Source: Beverwykella pulmonaria
Lineage: Eukaryota; Ascomycota; Dothideomycetes; Pleosporales; Melanommataceae
DNA length: 64,000 nucleotides
NCBI GenBank assembly: GCA_001599595.1
Contig: BCHH01000005.1
Span: forward strand, 2,652,804-2,716,803
Direction: 5' to 3'
Shown here: piece after piece, positions 1 through 13,017 of the stretch
Layout: each line of letters starts with the position of its first letter
How positions within the stretch are numbered: the stretch's first letter is position 1
Translations under genes and position numbers: made by a program
Notes under the pieces: generated by a model
The model's input: only the letters and a program-made list of their open reading frames with translations
The model's database searches: none
What the model was told of the DNA's origin: nothing

Positions 1-600
1 TCCTTCGTAGGCACTTCGTCTAGACCTTTGTTGGAGGTTTTGTTATGCTTGTCGCCGTCGGTGTGCCGCTAGGCTGCAGGCTGCACACCTGTGGCTTATA
101 CATCATTGTCCCACATAATTATGGCGTTGTAGTTGTTGACTTAATTGAGTTTGAATATGTTGATATTTTAGTGTTGGTAGGGCATCTATTTTTTGGTGTG
201 CGAGTTATTTTGTTAGTGGCGTGACAATCTCCCCTGAGGCGACCAGCCTCAGCGGGCCTAGACTGACCTAGACGGTGCTGGATGGTACATTTTATTAGCT
301 CAGCTCCCCATATCGGAAAAAGTTTCGTGTCGGGTTTCAGGACTTCGATCTCAGCCAACTTATCATGTTATTGCCTTGCCACATCTACAATAGTAAAGAC
401 TGTGCTTGTTATTACACAGACTATATTTTACACGTGTCCTTTAGCATTGCTATGTCACAAGGATAATGTATTATAAGGGAACACAAGATAAACAAGTATA
501 GATTCTCTAAATCAATAGACAACGTACAACTGTTGTAGTTGTTGAAGAGGAAAGCTAGAGAGCAAAGGAAGGAGGAGGTGCCTGACTGTAGCTTAGGGGG

Positions 601-633
601 ATGGTCAAGGCTTAGAGCATGGTCAAGGCTTAG
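601..633. repeat. Tandem 15-bp direct repeat
   Basis: ATGGTCAAGGCTTAG occurs at 601-615 and again at 619-633, a period of 18 bp. It lies just before an imperfect inverted repeat (655-680). Confidence 0.9.
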
Positions 634-654
634 GGGCAATCACGCAACGAGTGT

Positions 655-680
655 GTGATAGTAACGTCAGTTACTGTCAC
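655..680. repeat. 11-bp inverted repeat with 4-bp loop
   Basis: The arms GTGATAGTAAC (655-665) and GTTACTGTCAC (670-680) are reverse complements with one mismatch and are separated by GTCA. It could be a hairpin or a degenerate element end. No role can be assigned. Confidence 0.7.
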
Positions 681-913
681 AATAGTGTCTAGCCCTACTT
701 TTTTAGGTATAGTACAGCCCGTGTAATAGTGCTGCTTGCCAGGAACACGCATTAGATGCAACAGTGGTGTACGTTCAGCTCAACTACGTCGGACGACGTG
801 TGCGCGCTACGCCATGCTCAGCCAGCCTGCGCCCAGATCGTGCCCCACTGTATATAGGATGAGCCTAATTAGGGCTCAGTTATACATTTCAAGTTAAGTT
901 GGTTAGTTGCCAA

Positions 914-995
914 GCTCGTCGTTCAGAGGTACTGTGTTGTAGAGTACAGTACCTGTTAGGCTCGTCGTGCGGGGTGTACTGCAGAATACAGTACC
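914..995. repeat. Imperfect tandem repeat of about 46 bp
   Basis: GCTCGTCGT begins both units (914 and 960), and each unit ends in a similar block containing TACAGTACC. The units differ by several substitutions, so the duplication is old. Confidence 0.6.
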
Positions 996-3103
996 CTTGA
1001 CAGTGTTACTGTGATAACTGTATTCCTAGTAGATGCGGCAGGGAAATGTAATCCCAGCGGCAGAATTGTTGTTGGCGTAGCAGGTCGTGGAGCAAACATT
1101 GAGGCCATGGAACGCACACAATGACAACCGCCAAAACAAAGCACAGCCATTGCACTAATCGCACAAGCGGAACGCGACGCGCAACAAAATTGTAGGTGCA
1201 TGCTAGTTGTAGAAGCCACTTCCACTTTTAGAACTCAACCTGCAAGGCGACTTCTATTCGTACTATGGCTCACAGTCGCGTGCTAGGCATGAGCCAATTT
1301 GGCTACGAAAAAACTTCCCGTGATACAAGGCGATCAAACTAAGCAAGCCTAGTTTGGTCTAGACAGTACCTAGATACTTCGCGGTCTCTAATATATATAC
1401 TTATTAATAATAATCGACTTTAAATAATTTAAAGACAATATAATTGTTTGAATAGTTAACCTTTAATATGACAAGAAGTATACTAGGATTAAAGTTAAAC
1501 TCTCTAGAAACATAATCGTACGAGTTAATTGTAAAATTAGAATAAACAATGTAAGATAGTACCAAGAGCAATCCTCTGTCCTCCTATCTCTACAGTGTAT
1601 CTAGCGCATATATGCGTGCACGCCCCTGTAAATCCTTTACAAGTGCTATCTAATAGGTTTGCTGAGATCGGTCGTCTTAGGGAGCTAGGATTGTATCTCT
1701 GTAAAATCTCTGCAGACATCGCCCAGTACTGTCAAGGCCAGTTTAGACTGGTCGCCTTAGGAGAGACCGTAACAGAGACCCAATCTTTCAAACGCATGCG
1801 CCCTTGTACGCTAAGACCATATGGCAGGAAGACTGACTAGCAGAATGTGACAGAGGCTTGAACTACGTTTGGAGCGGGTAGCAAGTTAATTGTCTAATAA
1901 TTTAAGGGGAGAGACCTAGGAGGTATTTAGAAAAAATGCAGGTGTCTGATGACAGAGTTTTATTTGATAGATGATTGGAAATTGAAGGACTGAGTGAAAT
2001 TATCTTGCGCATAGTCGCGTGAGTAGTTCGGACCTCACCCTGAAGGTCTTGACCGAGGTCGCCACCAAGGACCTATTGAGAAAATAGACATCCAGCCCAT
2101 TACATTACCTCCCTCCTTACCTAGGGTCCTGGATTTCTGGCTTACGATCAAACGAGCTCTGCCTGTCCTTATGGTCAGAATATAGTCTTGTCAAAAACCA
2201 ACAGGTAGTTAACTGTTTTCGTCCTAACTTTGTCTGACGTTCTTGTTCTAGTTATCTAGAGTCTCTATGCTCTGGTGTTTTTCTTTCAGTTCTATTATAG
2301 TTAGGTAGTAACCTATCTAATTTAGCGTAAATTATGTCTTTTATTCTCTGCTGAAGCGTTGTTAGAGTTCTGCTAAAATTGCCTCTACCTATGTTTTTCT
2401 TAACTTTTAACCTAGATTAGAAGAAGTTGCTCACCATCTCTTACTTAACTTTGCAAGAGGCTTGTTCCTAGTTGGTTTATGTAGAAAGCGTTTTAAGGCC
2501 TAGAATGCGTTTCTAAACGTACTAACCAAGTGTTAATTACTTAGCCAGTAGTGTAGTCGCAACGATGCAAGTTGTCTTAAATGCACAATCTTGCAAAATA
2601 TTACTCCGGTAATGTTATACAACGTGGTACCAGCAACAGAGAGCACAAGACCAGCGCATTGGGACCTCCAGGTTAGTGTATCCGAACCAAGGTTACAGTA
2701 CATGAATTTGGTTTAGCCTTCCAATTTCGTTAAGAAAAGCCCTCAGTATATAAAGAGATGGTTTGGGTTATGCGAGTGAGAAAAAGCGAACACTCGCCGA
2801 GTTCCAACCAGTCATCTATCCACTATGTTAGCTAACCGAGGTATCGTTCCGTTCTATTCACTTCGTAATTTCCTCGCTTTATCGTTTTATTACATGTATG
2901 CCTTCGGCATGTTATAATGCTGTTCAGGCGGCCCGCCTAAAATATGGGGCTCTTTCGTTATAAGCGCGTTTAGGTTTAATACTAGCGAGATTGGTAGTCA
3001 GCCGCGACATCCAACAATCTAGCCTTCGCGGAGAGCAGACAACATTCGCCTGCTCTACACGTTCTACGCCTTTTCTAGCCAAGCCACACAACCATAACTT
3101 AAG

Positions 3104-3110
3104 TATATAA
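3104..3110 (+). promoter_or_regulatory. TATA box of the subtilisin gene
   Basis: TATATAA lies 100 bp upstream of the protease ATG at 3210, a usual distance for a fungal TATA promoter. Confidence 0.6.
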
Positions 3111-3209
3111 GAGATCCCAGGGTCCCTCTCCTAAACCCTACCCAACAATTACTTTACTTTAACAGCTCTTTGGTTACTCTTTAAGTAACTCTAACAAAAC
3201 ATTTTCAAC

Positions 3210-4589
<1,380 letters not shown>

Positions 4590-5610
4590 TAGACGCGCCT
4601 TTTTCCACTGATGTTGCGTGCATAAGTTGAAACGGATGTGCTTAGTTTCTTATTCTTATGAAGTCATGATCGCTGAGTTTGATATGTTTGGGTTTGAGAA
4701 TTTGCATGGCTTTCATAGCATACGAGAAATAATGCAGTTTCTAGTATGAGAGATTCTATATGAGTGAACTAATATGACTTGCCTAACAGTGACATTTACG
4801 TTTACTAGTTAGGTTAGCGGGAGCCATTCCAAGCGGCCGCTAGACAGACGCTGTATTGTTTTAGGTTACCTTGATGTGCTGTCGTTGAGCTGTTTGGTAT
4901 CGCGCCTTGGTATGGCAGTAGGACGCAGACGTTGGGTAGAAGTTCACCCCAGATCAAAAGCAAGATGCAGCGAGAACTCATCAGTAGTACTGCAGTGGAG
5001 GAAAGGTGTGTGTGATAAAGAAATATCTATCACACAGGGGTAGGAGGGCGACTCGCAGCCATGCGATGTCCGAAGCAGCAATGCACTGAAGGAGGTGGAG
5101 GTTTGGCAGTAGACTGTTTGCAATTTCGTTGTATCTAGCTACCAAACCAAATGAAAGATGAAGGAATAATGGAAAACAAATGAAACATTCGTGATGTGGT
5201 GTCTGATCGGTTGTTCATTCGATCGATTGATTCATGTCGGTACGATGGATGTGTCCATGGATGTCGTGTTCAGGTCCCCATATATATACCGCGTTGAGTG
5301 ATGACGAAGCAAGCAGCTGACAAAGAGACTAAGACCTGTTCCCTGCACCATGCATCCAAGCCTTCCACCCATGCCAGTGGTATATTCGCGCAAAGTAGCA
5401 CTTTGCTACGGCGCAGTACCGGTAGGAAACGGAAGGTTTCCTTCTTCAAGCCACATCCAAGTACCCGCGGAACTCGCGCGATGTCCGGTATCTTGAGGTC
5501 ATGGGATGATAGATCGTCGACAGTCGTTGACCTCAGAATAGCTCCTGCCTCTTTGTGAGAGCTATATAGCCACTGCGCATGTTAACCCATGAGAGGCTTG
5601 GAAAGATCTC
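4590..5610. other. Intergenic, no gene seen
   Basis: This is the downstream region of the protease and the flank of the F-box relic. The short frame at 5298-5558 has no recognisable motif and I do not call it a gene. Confidence 0.5.
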
Positions 5611-6708
5611 TTAGTATTGAAGGTGTTCGTCGAACTTAGCCAAGAACTCTACATCTAGATACTGAATGATAAGTGTCTCCAGGGTGTGCGGCAACAGCTG
5701 AGCCAGGAAGACGGACAGCAGTGGATTTCCTCTCGCCATCAGGGCATCCTGTAGGAGTGACAACATCCTAATTTGTGTAATTTTTCGCAGTATGTCCACG
5801 AGCTCAACATAGTGGAGCCAAAACGTCTTCTTATCCTCTGATACAGACACCTCGAGGTATTCTAAGCTCGCAGAAAAATTGTCCAAGTGTCCGAAAAAAT
5901 GGTTCAATGTACCATGAAATAACATATGTGAATAGAGAGGTATGGGTGAATTGGGTCGAAAGGCCGAAAGGTCGAAAGGTGTGCGTGGAGGCAATGCTGG
6001 TTGAAGGTGTTCAATAATAGACCGTCCATGAGGATTTCTGTGAACTAATGAGCAACATGTGTCTCTAAACCCTCTGACATTGGGAGTAGATAGTCGCGTG
6101 TTAGGTTGTGCAAGAAACTGTGTTCCAATTGCCGCAAGGACAGAAATCTCGACTACGTCATTTACTAACGCATTCCAGTGACTCGCAATATTTTCACCGA
6201 TTGGCTGCCTGCGAGCAATGAAATTGATGTACGTTTGGTTCCCTGTCAAAACAAATTCCCCGTTACATTATCCGCGTCCAGATTCCAACACGAGTCCCAG
6301 TCCAAAGAAAGGTGATTCAGGTTCGGGACAAGAACGAGGAGAAATCTCGCCCAAGCTGGTTCATGCCCCTTATTGGCATACATTTTATGTTCTACTGTGT
6401 TCAGATTCACCACTAGTACAGTATGTATTGAATCCACTCGCCTCGCTGATCCTAGCGTTTATGTGCAGATCAAGGCTGTAGTAGGCCTTGACCGCAAGAT
6501 CTGGACAACGCATAAGAGTACGTACAAGACATATCATCCAGCTTCGTAGAGATCACTACTTCGATATTGGCGATGACCTGTGTAGAATCTCTTGAGCGAT
6601 ATCTCGAAACCTTCGAGATGTCAGAGCGAGCGACGTGAAGCTCTTTGTGTTAAGGTAAGAAGTGATAGCAAGTACTAATTCATCCAGGAGGTCCAGGATA
6701 TATGCCAT
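5611..6708 (-). pseudogene. F-box/LRR-like protein pseudogene
   Basis: Read from 6708 downwards, the ATG opens a clear F-box (LLDELVLAITSYL, then FTSLALTSRRFRDIA). The frame then hits two adjacent stops, TAG and TGA, but continues in the same frame with a family-like stretch containing RTLMRCPDLAVK. Near 6437 the homology shifts frame to a leucine-rich part (LVPNLNHLSLDWDSCWN), and near 6249 it shifts again to a 212-residue segment ending at 5611. I found no splice set that joins these parts. In F-box proteins the N-terminal box binds Skp1 and the C-terminal part selects a target for ubiquitination. The two stops fit CAG-to-TAG and CGA-to-TGA change. A multi-exon live gene remains possible. 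Confidence 0.65.
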
Positions 6709-6939
6709 GGAGAAATCGAAAAAGAGAAAGGCTGAAAGTCTAGGTAAAGCTGTAGGTGACTATTACCGTGCTCATTGCTCAATAGCTAGACGGAAAGCTG
6801 AACATGAAAATTGCAATTGATACGTACAGCTCCAAAAAGATATTGTGCAAGTGTACCACTTGGGACTGGCTCGAGGACGCACCAAAGTTTCCAATTTTTA
6901 GTTACCTACTTACGCTCGTCTTTTGCTGCCATGTTTCCC

Positions 6940-8204
6940 TTATTTCTGACCACCACTTCCAGGTCCTACACCTGGCGCAGGCAGAAGGTTCTTCCGGAAT
7001 GGCGCATCTAAAGGCCCCTCATGTGGTGGAATAGGAACTTGCTTAACCACATAATCAAAGAAGCCAGACCGTTGACTGATCGAGCTATCCTCGGGCCCCA
7101 GCAGCATGGTATTATTCGAATTGAGGAAGCCATGCGGAAACCCGATCTCGAAGCCGTATGCGCCGTCGATCTCGTTGATCTCTTCAGGAGTTAAGCGTAA
7201 TCCCAGGGCCTCGATGTTGGACTTGAGGTGCTCGACTTTGCGGCCGCCAACGATAGGGAAGGTGTAGGGAGCTTTGTGCATGACATATGCGAGGGCGATG
7301 GATGTCATGGGCACCTTCTTGGCGTTGGAGATTTTTTCGAGGACGACGCAGACCTGCTCTTCTTTGCCAGTCTTGCCTAGGGTCATCTTTCGTGCGTCTT
7401 GGCCGAATTGTTCCTTGGGTTTGAAAAAGCCGCCTCCTAATGCTCCCCAAGGTGCGAGCGCCATTCCTTCGTCCATGCACATGGGGATGATCTCGCGCTC
7501 GAAGTCACGTTCAGCAGCGGACCAGCGGCCTTGATAGACGGAGAATTGGCGCAGGCCGTGTTGGCGGGCGTAGCAATTCATTTTTACAACAACCCAGGCG
7601 GGGGTGTCGCTGATGCCGAGGTAGATTACTTTGCGTGAGGTGACGAGGTCGTTGAGCGCGTGCATGAGCTCTGGTATGGAAGTTGATTGGTCCCATAGGT
7701 GCACATAGTACTGTTCGCAATGAATGTCAGTCTAGAGTCTCCTAGCGATGACAGGAGTTAGGGGAGAATTACAAGGTCAATATACGAGGTTCGGAGCTGC
7801 TTCAAGCTCCGTTCCACACTTGTATGGATATTCTTGGCGCTGTTCCCCGCAAAGTTGCTCTGAATCACCCCCTCGAGGTGGGCCGTCTGACTTCCCGTGA
7901 ATTTGGTTGCAATCACCATCTCATCACGCTTGCCACGCTCTTCCATCCACTCTCCGAGCCATTGCTCTGACTCTCCAAACTGGTAATTCACAGCCGTGTC
8001 GATGAAATTGCCGCCCTGGCTGTAGAAATAGTCAAGCATCTCGAAGGATGTCTCTTTGCTGCACTCGCCAAGGGCGGCCTTCCAGTTGTCGCCGAAGTTC
8101 ATGGCGCCCAGGCACAGTGGGGAAACTCGGACACCGGCGGTGGGGGAGAGGATGCGGTGACGGCCGAGAAGGGAGACAGGTGGCTTGGCAGTTGGAAATG
8201 CCAT
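6940..8204 (-). CDS. Aldo/keto reductase, aryl-alcohol dehydrogenase / norsolorinic acid reductase type
   Basis: Exons 8204-7773 and 7710-6940 (62-nt intron) give 400 aa; the join restores the family motif IDLYYVHLWD. The AKR catalytic set is visible: Asp69 (FIDTA), Tyr74, Lys101 (ATKF) and His148 (YVHLWD). The C-terminal half carries the NADPH-binding region near PIVGGRK. Family members reduce aldehydes or ketones in the cytosol with NADPH; some act in lignin-aromatic breakdown and some in polyketide pathways such as norsolorinic acid reduction. The neighbouring FAD oxidase is on the same strand, but no polyketide synthase or other backbone gene lies nearby, so membership in a secondary-metabolite cluster is not supported. 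Confidence 0.93.
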
Positions 8205-9195
8205 GATGGACGAGGAGGAATGGGAAGACTTGTTGAGTTTGAATTGGATGGAGCTCGAAATGGACAGTAGACTTGGTGATGATCACTTGGAAAGCGCTAA
8301 AGAGGAGGAAGTTGGACTTATATTTAAGTGTACCTGAGCGCGTCATACCGTGTTTCGTGCCCATGGCTCGCTGAAGTAAGGAACCCAGTGTTAACTCCAA
8401 ACTCCATACATTTCCATACCTTGTTTGTGGAGAGTCGTAGTACCTTCGGAGTTAACAATAATCGCCGAGGATAGCTCCTACGCTCAGTTCCAATCCTAAG
8501 TTCTCATGTCAGCCCATTCACTGTTCACTGGTGGCCATGAGGGTTTTCCGGTATGTCACAGACGGACGAAGAAGGATGAAATTTGGAAAGTGGGTGTGAA
8601 GTTGGACATCTTGGCATGCACGCTGTCGTGTGCATAGCTTGACTTGGCATGATTTCATTTCGAACACGAAACAACCATATGGGCATGGACACTGGTCAGA
8701 ATGCCGTGCAACTAGGATCTACATGCCCAATGTATTTGTATAGAGTGCAGTGCGCGTATTGCTCTGCCGCTCCCGCGCTGCCGACAGATACTAACGTCTT
8801 CATTGCACACCTAAATACCTTACACACCGCTCAACGTGTGTGTCTTGCGCCTTCTCGATCCTTTCGTACCAACGCACCTCCTGCACCGCTACTGCACCTT
8901 CACATGCCTGCGCCCCACCTCCGCCATCGTGGACTCGAACTTCTTTTTCTGATTGCTGCCGAGAAACTGCCCACCAAGCAAGATGAACCAGTAATAAAAG
9001 GCGGCCCTACGGTATGAGCGCAGAGCCGCGTTGCAGCAAACTCACATCGTAAGTCGTACACAATATTACATTGGGTAAAGAAGGTAAGATAGGTATGCAT
9101 GACTCGTAGAATTACATGTACTTCTAAGTTCTAAGTTTGACTCTACGGCTCTATACATACATCTACACCTCCATTCTGTCCTCGTCAACACGGCC
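8205..9195. other. Intergenic, no gene seen
   Basis: This region separates the two oxidoreductase genes and includes the promoter of the reductase. The frame at 8649-9017 shows low complexity and no domain. Confidence 0.5.
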
Positions 9196-10662
9196 CTACC
9201 ATCCATCAACCACACTCCACCCAACGCCCCCTTTGTCCCAAACGCCCCTCACCCTACCAATCTCCTCGATTTGCTCATTACTGTAAACCTCCTTCAAATC
9301 CCCACCAATCACGAAATTATTCGCAAACCCCCAATCCCTCCTCCCCATCCCTCTGTCCTTCTCCCTCACATAATCCAAAACCTTCTTCCCTACGTCATCC
9401 GCTTCATCCTTGTCTTGAGCGTTGTAGTACCAAGGCGTAATCTGCACAAATACGCCCCTATCTCTCGCCAGGAAGTACTTCCCCTCCCCCTCCCCTTCCG
9501 CATTCCTCTCCATCATCCCCGTATCCCACGCACTAAATACCGCATAACTTCTCCCCCTCCCCTCATCTCCAGAATACCTCTCCCACGCGTGAAATGCCTC
9601 AGCAATACCGCTCGCATCCACATCCTTGCAAAACGCCGCGTACGACTCTTTAAACCCGCCATGAGCATTCAGTGGCGCAGAGGAAGTATTCATATCGCTC
9701 CAGTCGGCCGCTCCTGTAACCACCATGCTCGCCTTACTTACTAACTCTTCCTCGTACGTTCTCCACGCTTGCTTCTCCGCGTCTTCTTTTGAGCCGAAAT
9801 ATGAGAGAGCGAGCATGGCTATCGGCGCGCCCGGGACCGGCGCACTAGGCGGAGCGCGCAGGAAAATGAGGACCGGTGTGATGGCTGGTGATGGCGGGAG
9901 GAAACTCGTGTACAGCTGTGCTACGGCCTGGATGGCTGAAGCAGGGAACATCAGCCGCCGGGTCCAGACCTTGTCATCTGTGAGACCGAGGGAGGAAATT
10001 CGAAATGCGGAGAGCGTGACGGAGGTAATGACGCCTAGGCCATGACCAGCACCGCAAAGTACATTGAACAGTCCTTTTTCCTCACCCACGGAGGATGGAG
10101 TAAGCGTCATTACCGCATTTCCGCCAACGGTTGAATGTCCGGCGTCAGTGGGCGTGAAGAAGGGGATAAGTGAGATGGATCTTATATGGTCAATTCCAAA
10201 ACCGTGGAGTCCGTTAATAGCTCCTGACAACCCACCAAGCAAAGCGCCTACCATGCCGACGGCGTCTGAGTTGGGTGTCGTGGTGTACCATCCCTTTCCA
10301 GCCAACTCTTTTAACAATTCGCCTGTGAGGACGGCGCCGCCTATCGTCACTTCCCCTCTCTTCTCATCCAGTTCTATTTTCTTCAAAAACGGAGAGGTGA
10401 GGTCGAGATAGATAGTATTTGAGTTGAAAGGGATGAAAGGCGCGTGCCCGCCAACGGCAGGAATGATTTTCAGGTTGTGGGTGTTGGCGAAGGCTATCGT
10501 GGACTGAATGTCGGAGATGTTGGTGGGTGTGACGATGGCGTGGGGGAGAGCGATGCCGGTTGAGGACCAGCGGGAGATGCGATCATTTACATTTGAACTT
10601 GTTGAGGGGATTTCGACTTTGCATGTTGGTGGGAGGGCGGTACTGATGCCATGGGCCGCCAT
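9196..10662 (-). CDS. FAD-linked oxidoreductase (PCMH/FAD_binding_4, berberine-bridge-like)
   Basis: This is a single exon of 488 aa starting at the ATG at 10662; the open frame extends eight codons upstream without another ATG. An N-terminal PCMH-type FAD domain is visible: residues RISRWSSTGIALPHAIVTP, then IIPAVGGHAPF, where the His of GGH is the position that often binds FAD covalently in this family, then GGAVLTGELL and a Gly-rich segment with GGLSGAINGLHGFGIDHI. The C-terminus ends in a weak berberine-bridge-type tail. Such enzymes oxidise small molecules (sugars, alkaloids, polyketides) and pass electrons to oxygen. No signal peptide is obvious. The substrate is unknown. Confidence 0.92.
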   Translation of the reverse strand: MAAHGISTALPPTCKVEIPSTSSNVNDRISRWSSTGIALPHAIVTPTNISDIQSTIAFANTHNLKIIPAVGGHAPFIPFNSNTIYLDLTSPFLKKIELDEKRGEVTIGGAVLTGELLKELAGKGWYTTTPNSDAVGMVGALLGGLSGAINGLHGFGIDHIRSISLIPFFTPTDAGHSTVGGNAVMTLTPSSVGEEKGLFNVLCGAGHGLGVITSVTLSAFRISSLGLTDDKVWTRRLMFPASAIQAVAQLYTSFLPPSPAITPVLIFLRAPPSAPVPGAPIAMLALSYFGSKEDAEKQAWRTYEEELVSKASMVVTGAADWSDMNTSSAPLNAHGGFKESYAAFCKDVDASGIAEAFHAWERYSGDEGRGRSYAVFSAWDTGMMERNAEGEGEGKYFLARDRGVFVQITPWYYNAQDKDEADDVGKKVLDYVREKDRGMGRRDWGFANNFVIGGDLKEVYSNEQIEEIGRVRGVWDKGGVGWSVVDGW

Positions 10663-11440
10663 TCTGCGGCCTGGAGAGTGGAGCAAATTTCAAAGCAAAA
10701 AGAAAGGGAAGAAGTACAAATATTACGTCTCTCGTCCTCAGGCACGGAGCGGTGTAAGATGAGCGACGGTACCCACCGTCCCTTATATTATACGTCACAA
10801 TCACCCTGTACAACGAACAGAAGGTAAGACGTGTATATACTTTGGTCCCTTTGAAAAGTAGGTAGGAGGTGTGGCATGGCGGAGGCTAGGATGGGAAACT
10901 TCTTGAGTCTGCATATGGGTTAGCTGTCAGCACTTGACTTGGACGTCTTATTTCTCCACCACTGCATGAAAGAAGATTTGTAAGCAGGCCCAGAAAGAAA
11001 GCTGAGGCATATACTCTCACACATCAGCGAGTCTTACAATCTTGAGCTAAAGCAAGCAGATATGAGATGGCATATGCAAACGTAATCTATGCCAAAGTAC
11101 AGTTTAAGAGCCTGTCTCCCACCGAGCAACCGGAAGTAAATTGGGGAAAAGGTTGTGACATGACTTCTCTCTCATTGAACATACACTAGGGCAACCTGCA
11201 ATTACTCTTGAAAAGAATCACAGCAATCCCAAAGTACTCAAGTTTGTTCAGCACCAACTCCACGCTTCTCAAAACGAGGCCGCAAGAAACAATAACCAAG
11301 GAATGTGAAACTTGAATTTCGCCTCTTCCACAAATCGAACATGGTTCAATCTCTCACCATCTTCCCTTTGCCGTCATTTCCTTCCGTGATCGCGGCCCAG
11401 GAAAGGCATGTGCGATTAATGTAAAGGCACATCGACGGTA
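10663..11440. other. Intergenic, no gene seen
   Basis: Upstream region of the FAD oxidase and downstream region of the AIM24-like gene. No further coding signal was found. Confidence 0.5.
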
Positions 11441-13017
11441 CTACATTGCCTGCGTTTGGGCATTGGCCGCTAGCCACTGCCCAAAGGCCTGCGGGTTGCG
11501 AGTTTGCATGAACACAGTACCAGGGCCTGAAAAACCACACCATCAGCGTCTGATTTCTCCGGATATTAAGACGGAATGGATTAGAGCATACCAGTAAACT
11601 TGCACACCAAGCCTTCGCCGGAGCTCATACTTGAAATGATGCCGCCGCTCGCCACCCGCTCGAGGACATATTTGCAGTTCCAGGCGACGAGGTGGCCGTT
11701 GTCGATGATGTATTTCTCGTCTTTTTGGAGCTGCAGTTGGGTTAGCTTTCGTGCGCCCCTCCGCTTCTCCACTCCTCCGTCACAACGAAGCTCACCAACC
11801 AGGGGAAATTATTAGTGGTACTTACATCCTTCCTAATAATGGCGCCAAAACTCGTACACCACAAAATCCCCTGCCCACTAATCTTATACACGAACAGTCC
11901 CTCTCCGCTGAACATCGCTTTGCCAAACCCCTGGCTCTTATACTCGGTTACGATACCTTGCGTGCATGCCAGAAATGCGTCTTTGCCAACGGACCACTGC
12001 TCGTGACCGCTGAGTTTAATGATGGTGATATCGCCGATGGAGGATGGCGCCAGTAGTAGTTCACCGGGGCCCGTGTAGGTCGATTTGGACATCTCGCCAC
12101 CGACAAGGACTTTTTTGAGGGAGAATTTTACAGAGCCTTTGAGCGTTACGGTCGGAGCCATTGCTATCATTGCGCCTGCAAATAGTTAGCATACCATCTG
12201 AACCCTTGCTACCCCAAATTTGTCTAGTCCGTCATGCTTATCTAACCAAAAAGAGAGGCTGTAGAAGGGAAACTTACCAGGTTTAACAGTCAACGGACAC
12301 CCAATTGCCAGCTGCAGCGTGAGAATCGTATTTGTATCCCGATGGCTGACTCTGTAACTCCCTCCATTGAAAGTTCCCACATCATCCGCCTGTGTACTTA
12401 GCGCCGCGGCACCCGCACCTGCAAATTGCGGCTGACTTGGTGCCTGTTGCGGTGCTATCTGCTGGCTCATCTGCTGAGGCATGCCTGGGTGTTGGGGAGG
12501 CGGGCTCGGTGCGCCATATGGTGACTGCATTGGCTGCTGAGGATGTTGTTGTGGGTGCTGGGGGAGCTGAGGCGGGGCACCAGGAGGAGGATAGTGCTGC
12601 TGCTGCTGCTGTTGCTGCGGTTGCTGCGGTTGCTGCGGTTGCTGTTGCTGCGGCTGTTGTTTCTGTTGGTCAGGCGGCGCGCCATACTGCTGTTGCTGGG
12701 GCGGAGGAGGGTAGTTGTGCGTTGGGGGGCTCGAAGGCGGCGGCGGAGGGTAGTTCCCGCCTGGAGGAGGAGAAAAATATTGCTGTTGGCCCTGGGGTTG
12801 GTCTTCCAAGGTTTAGCAAAGTCGTATCGGAGGGATAGGGCAAGATGTTGGACACGGGGAATGAGGAGTAGAGACGTACCCGGCGGCGCACCGTATCCAG
12901 AATTATCGGGCGGAGCTGCAACTCATCAGTCTCTTCCCTATCTGCGCATGTTCCGTTTTCCCAAAGCTTACGTGGATAATAGTTTCCACCCGGCGGCGGG
13001 CTTCCGTAGCCTGACAT
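11441..13017 (-). CDS. AIM24/DUF124-family protein with Pro/Gln-rich N-terminus
   Basis: Six exons join in frame: 13017-12972, 12915-12880, 12802-12278, 12175-11826, 11730-11592 and 11526-11441, giving 393 aa. The first about 130 residues are low complexity (GYGSPPPGG repeats, then Pro/Gln runs encoded by CAG/CAA repeats near 12590-12660). The rest, from about [14 protein letters not shown] onward, is the beta-rich AIM24 fold related to the tryptophan RNA-binding attenuation protein fold, with the typical [24 protein letters not shown] and [15 protein letters not shown] segments. In yeast AIM24 is a mitochondrial protein affecting MICOS; this subgroup carries a disordered N-terminus rather than a clear presequence, so location is uncertain. 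Exon 2 is only 36 nt. Confidence 0.88.

Larger units (their letters stand above)
1..3200. other. AT-rich gene-poor tract with small repeats
   Basis: No reading frame here has a recognisable domain. The stretch is AT-rich, most strongly around 1380-1560, and holds short direct and inverted repeats listed separately. A TATA-like element at about 2744-2752 resembles the one that serves the protease at 3104. The composition and repeats would fit old, mutated transposon or LTR sequence, but I see no diagnostic retroelement protein motif, so this is inference. Confidence 0.5.

Noticed and set aside
6940..10662. Secondary-metabolite cluster formed by the reductase and FAD oxidase
   Set aside because: No polyketide synthase, NRPS, terpene cyclase, transporter or regulator is near.
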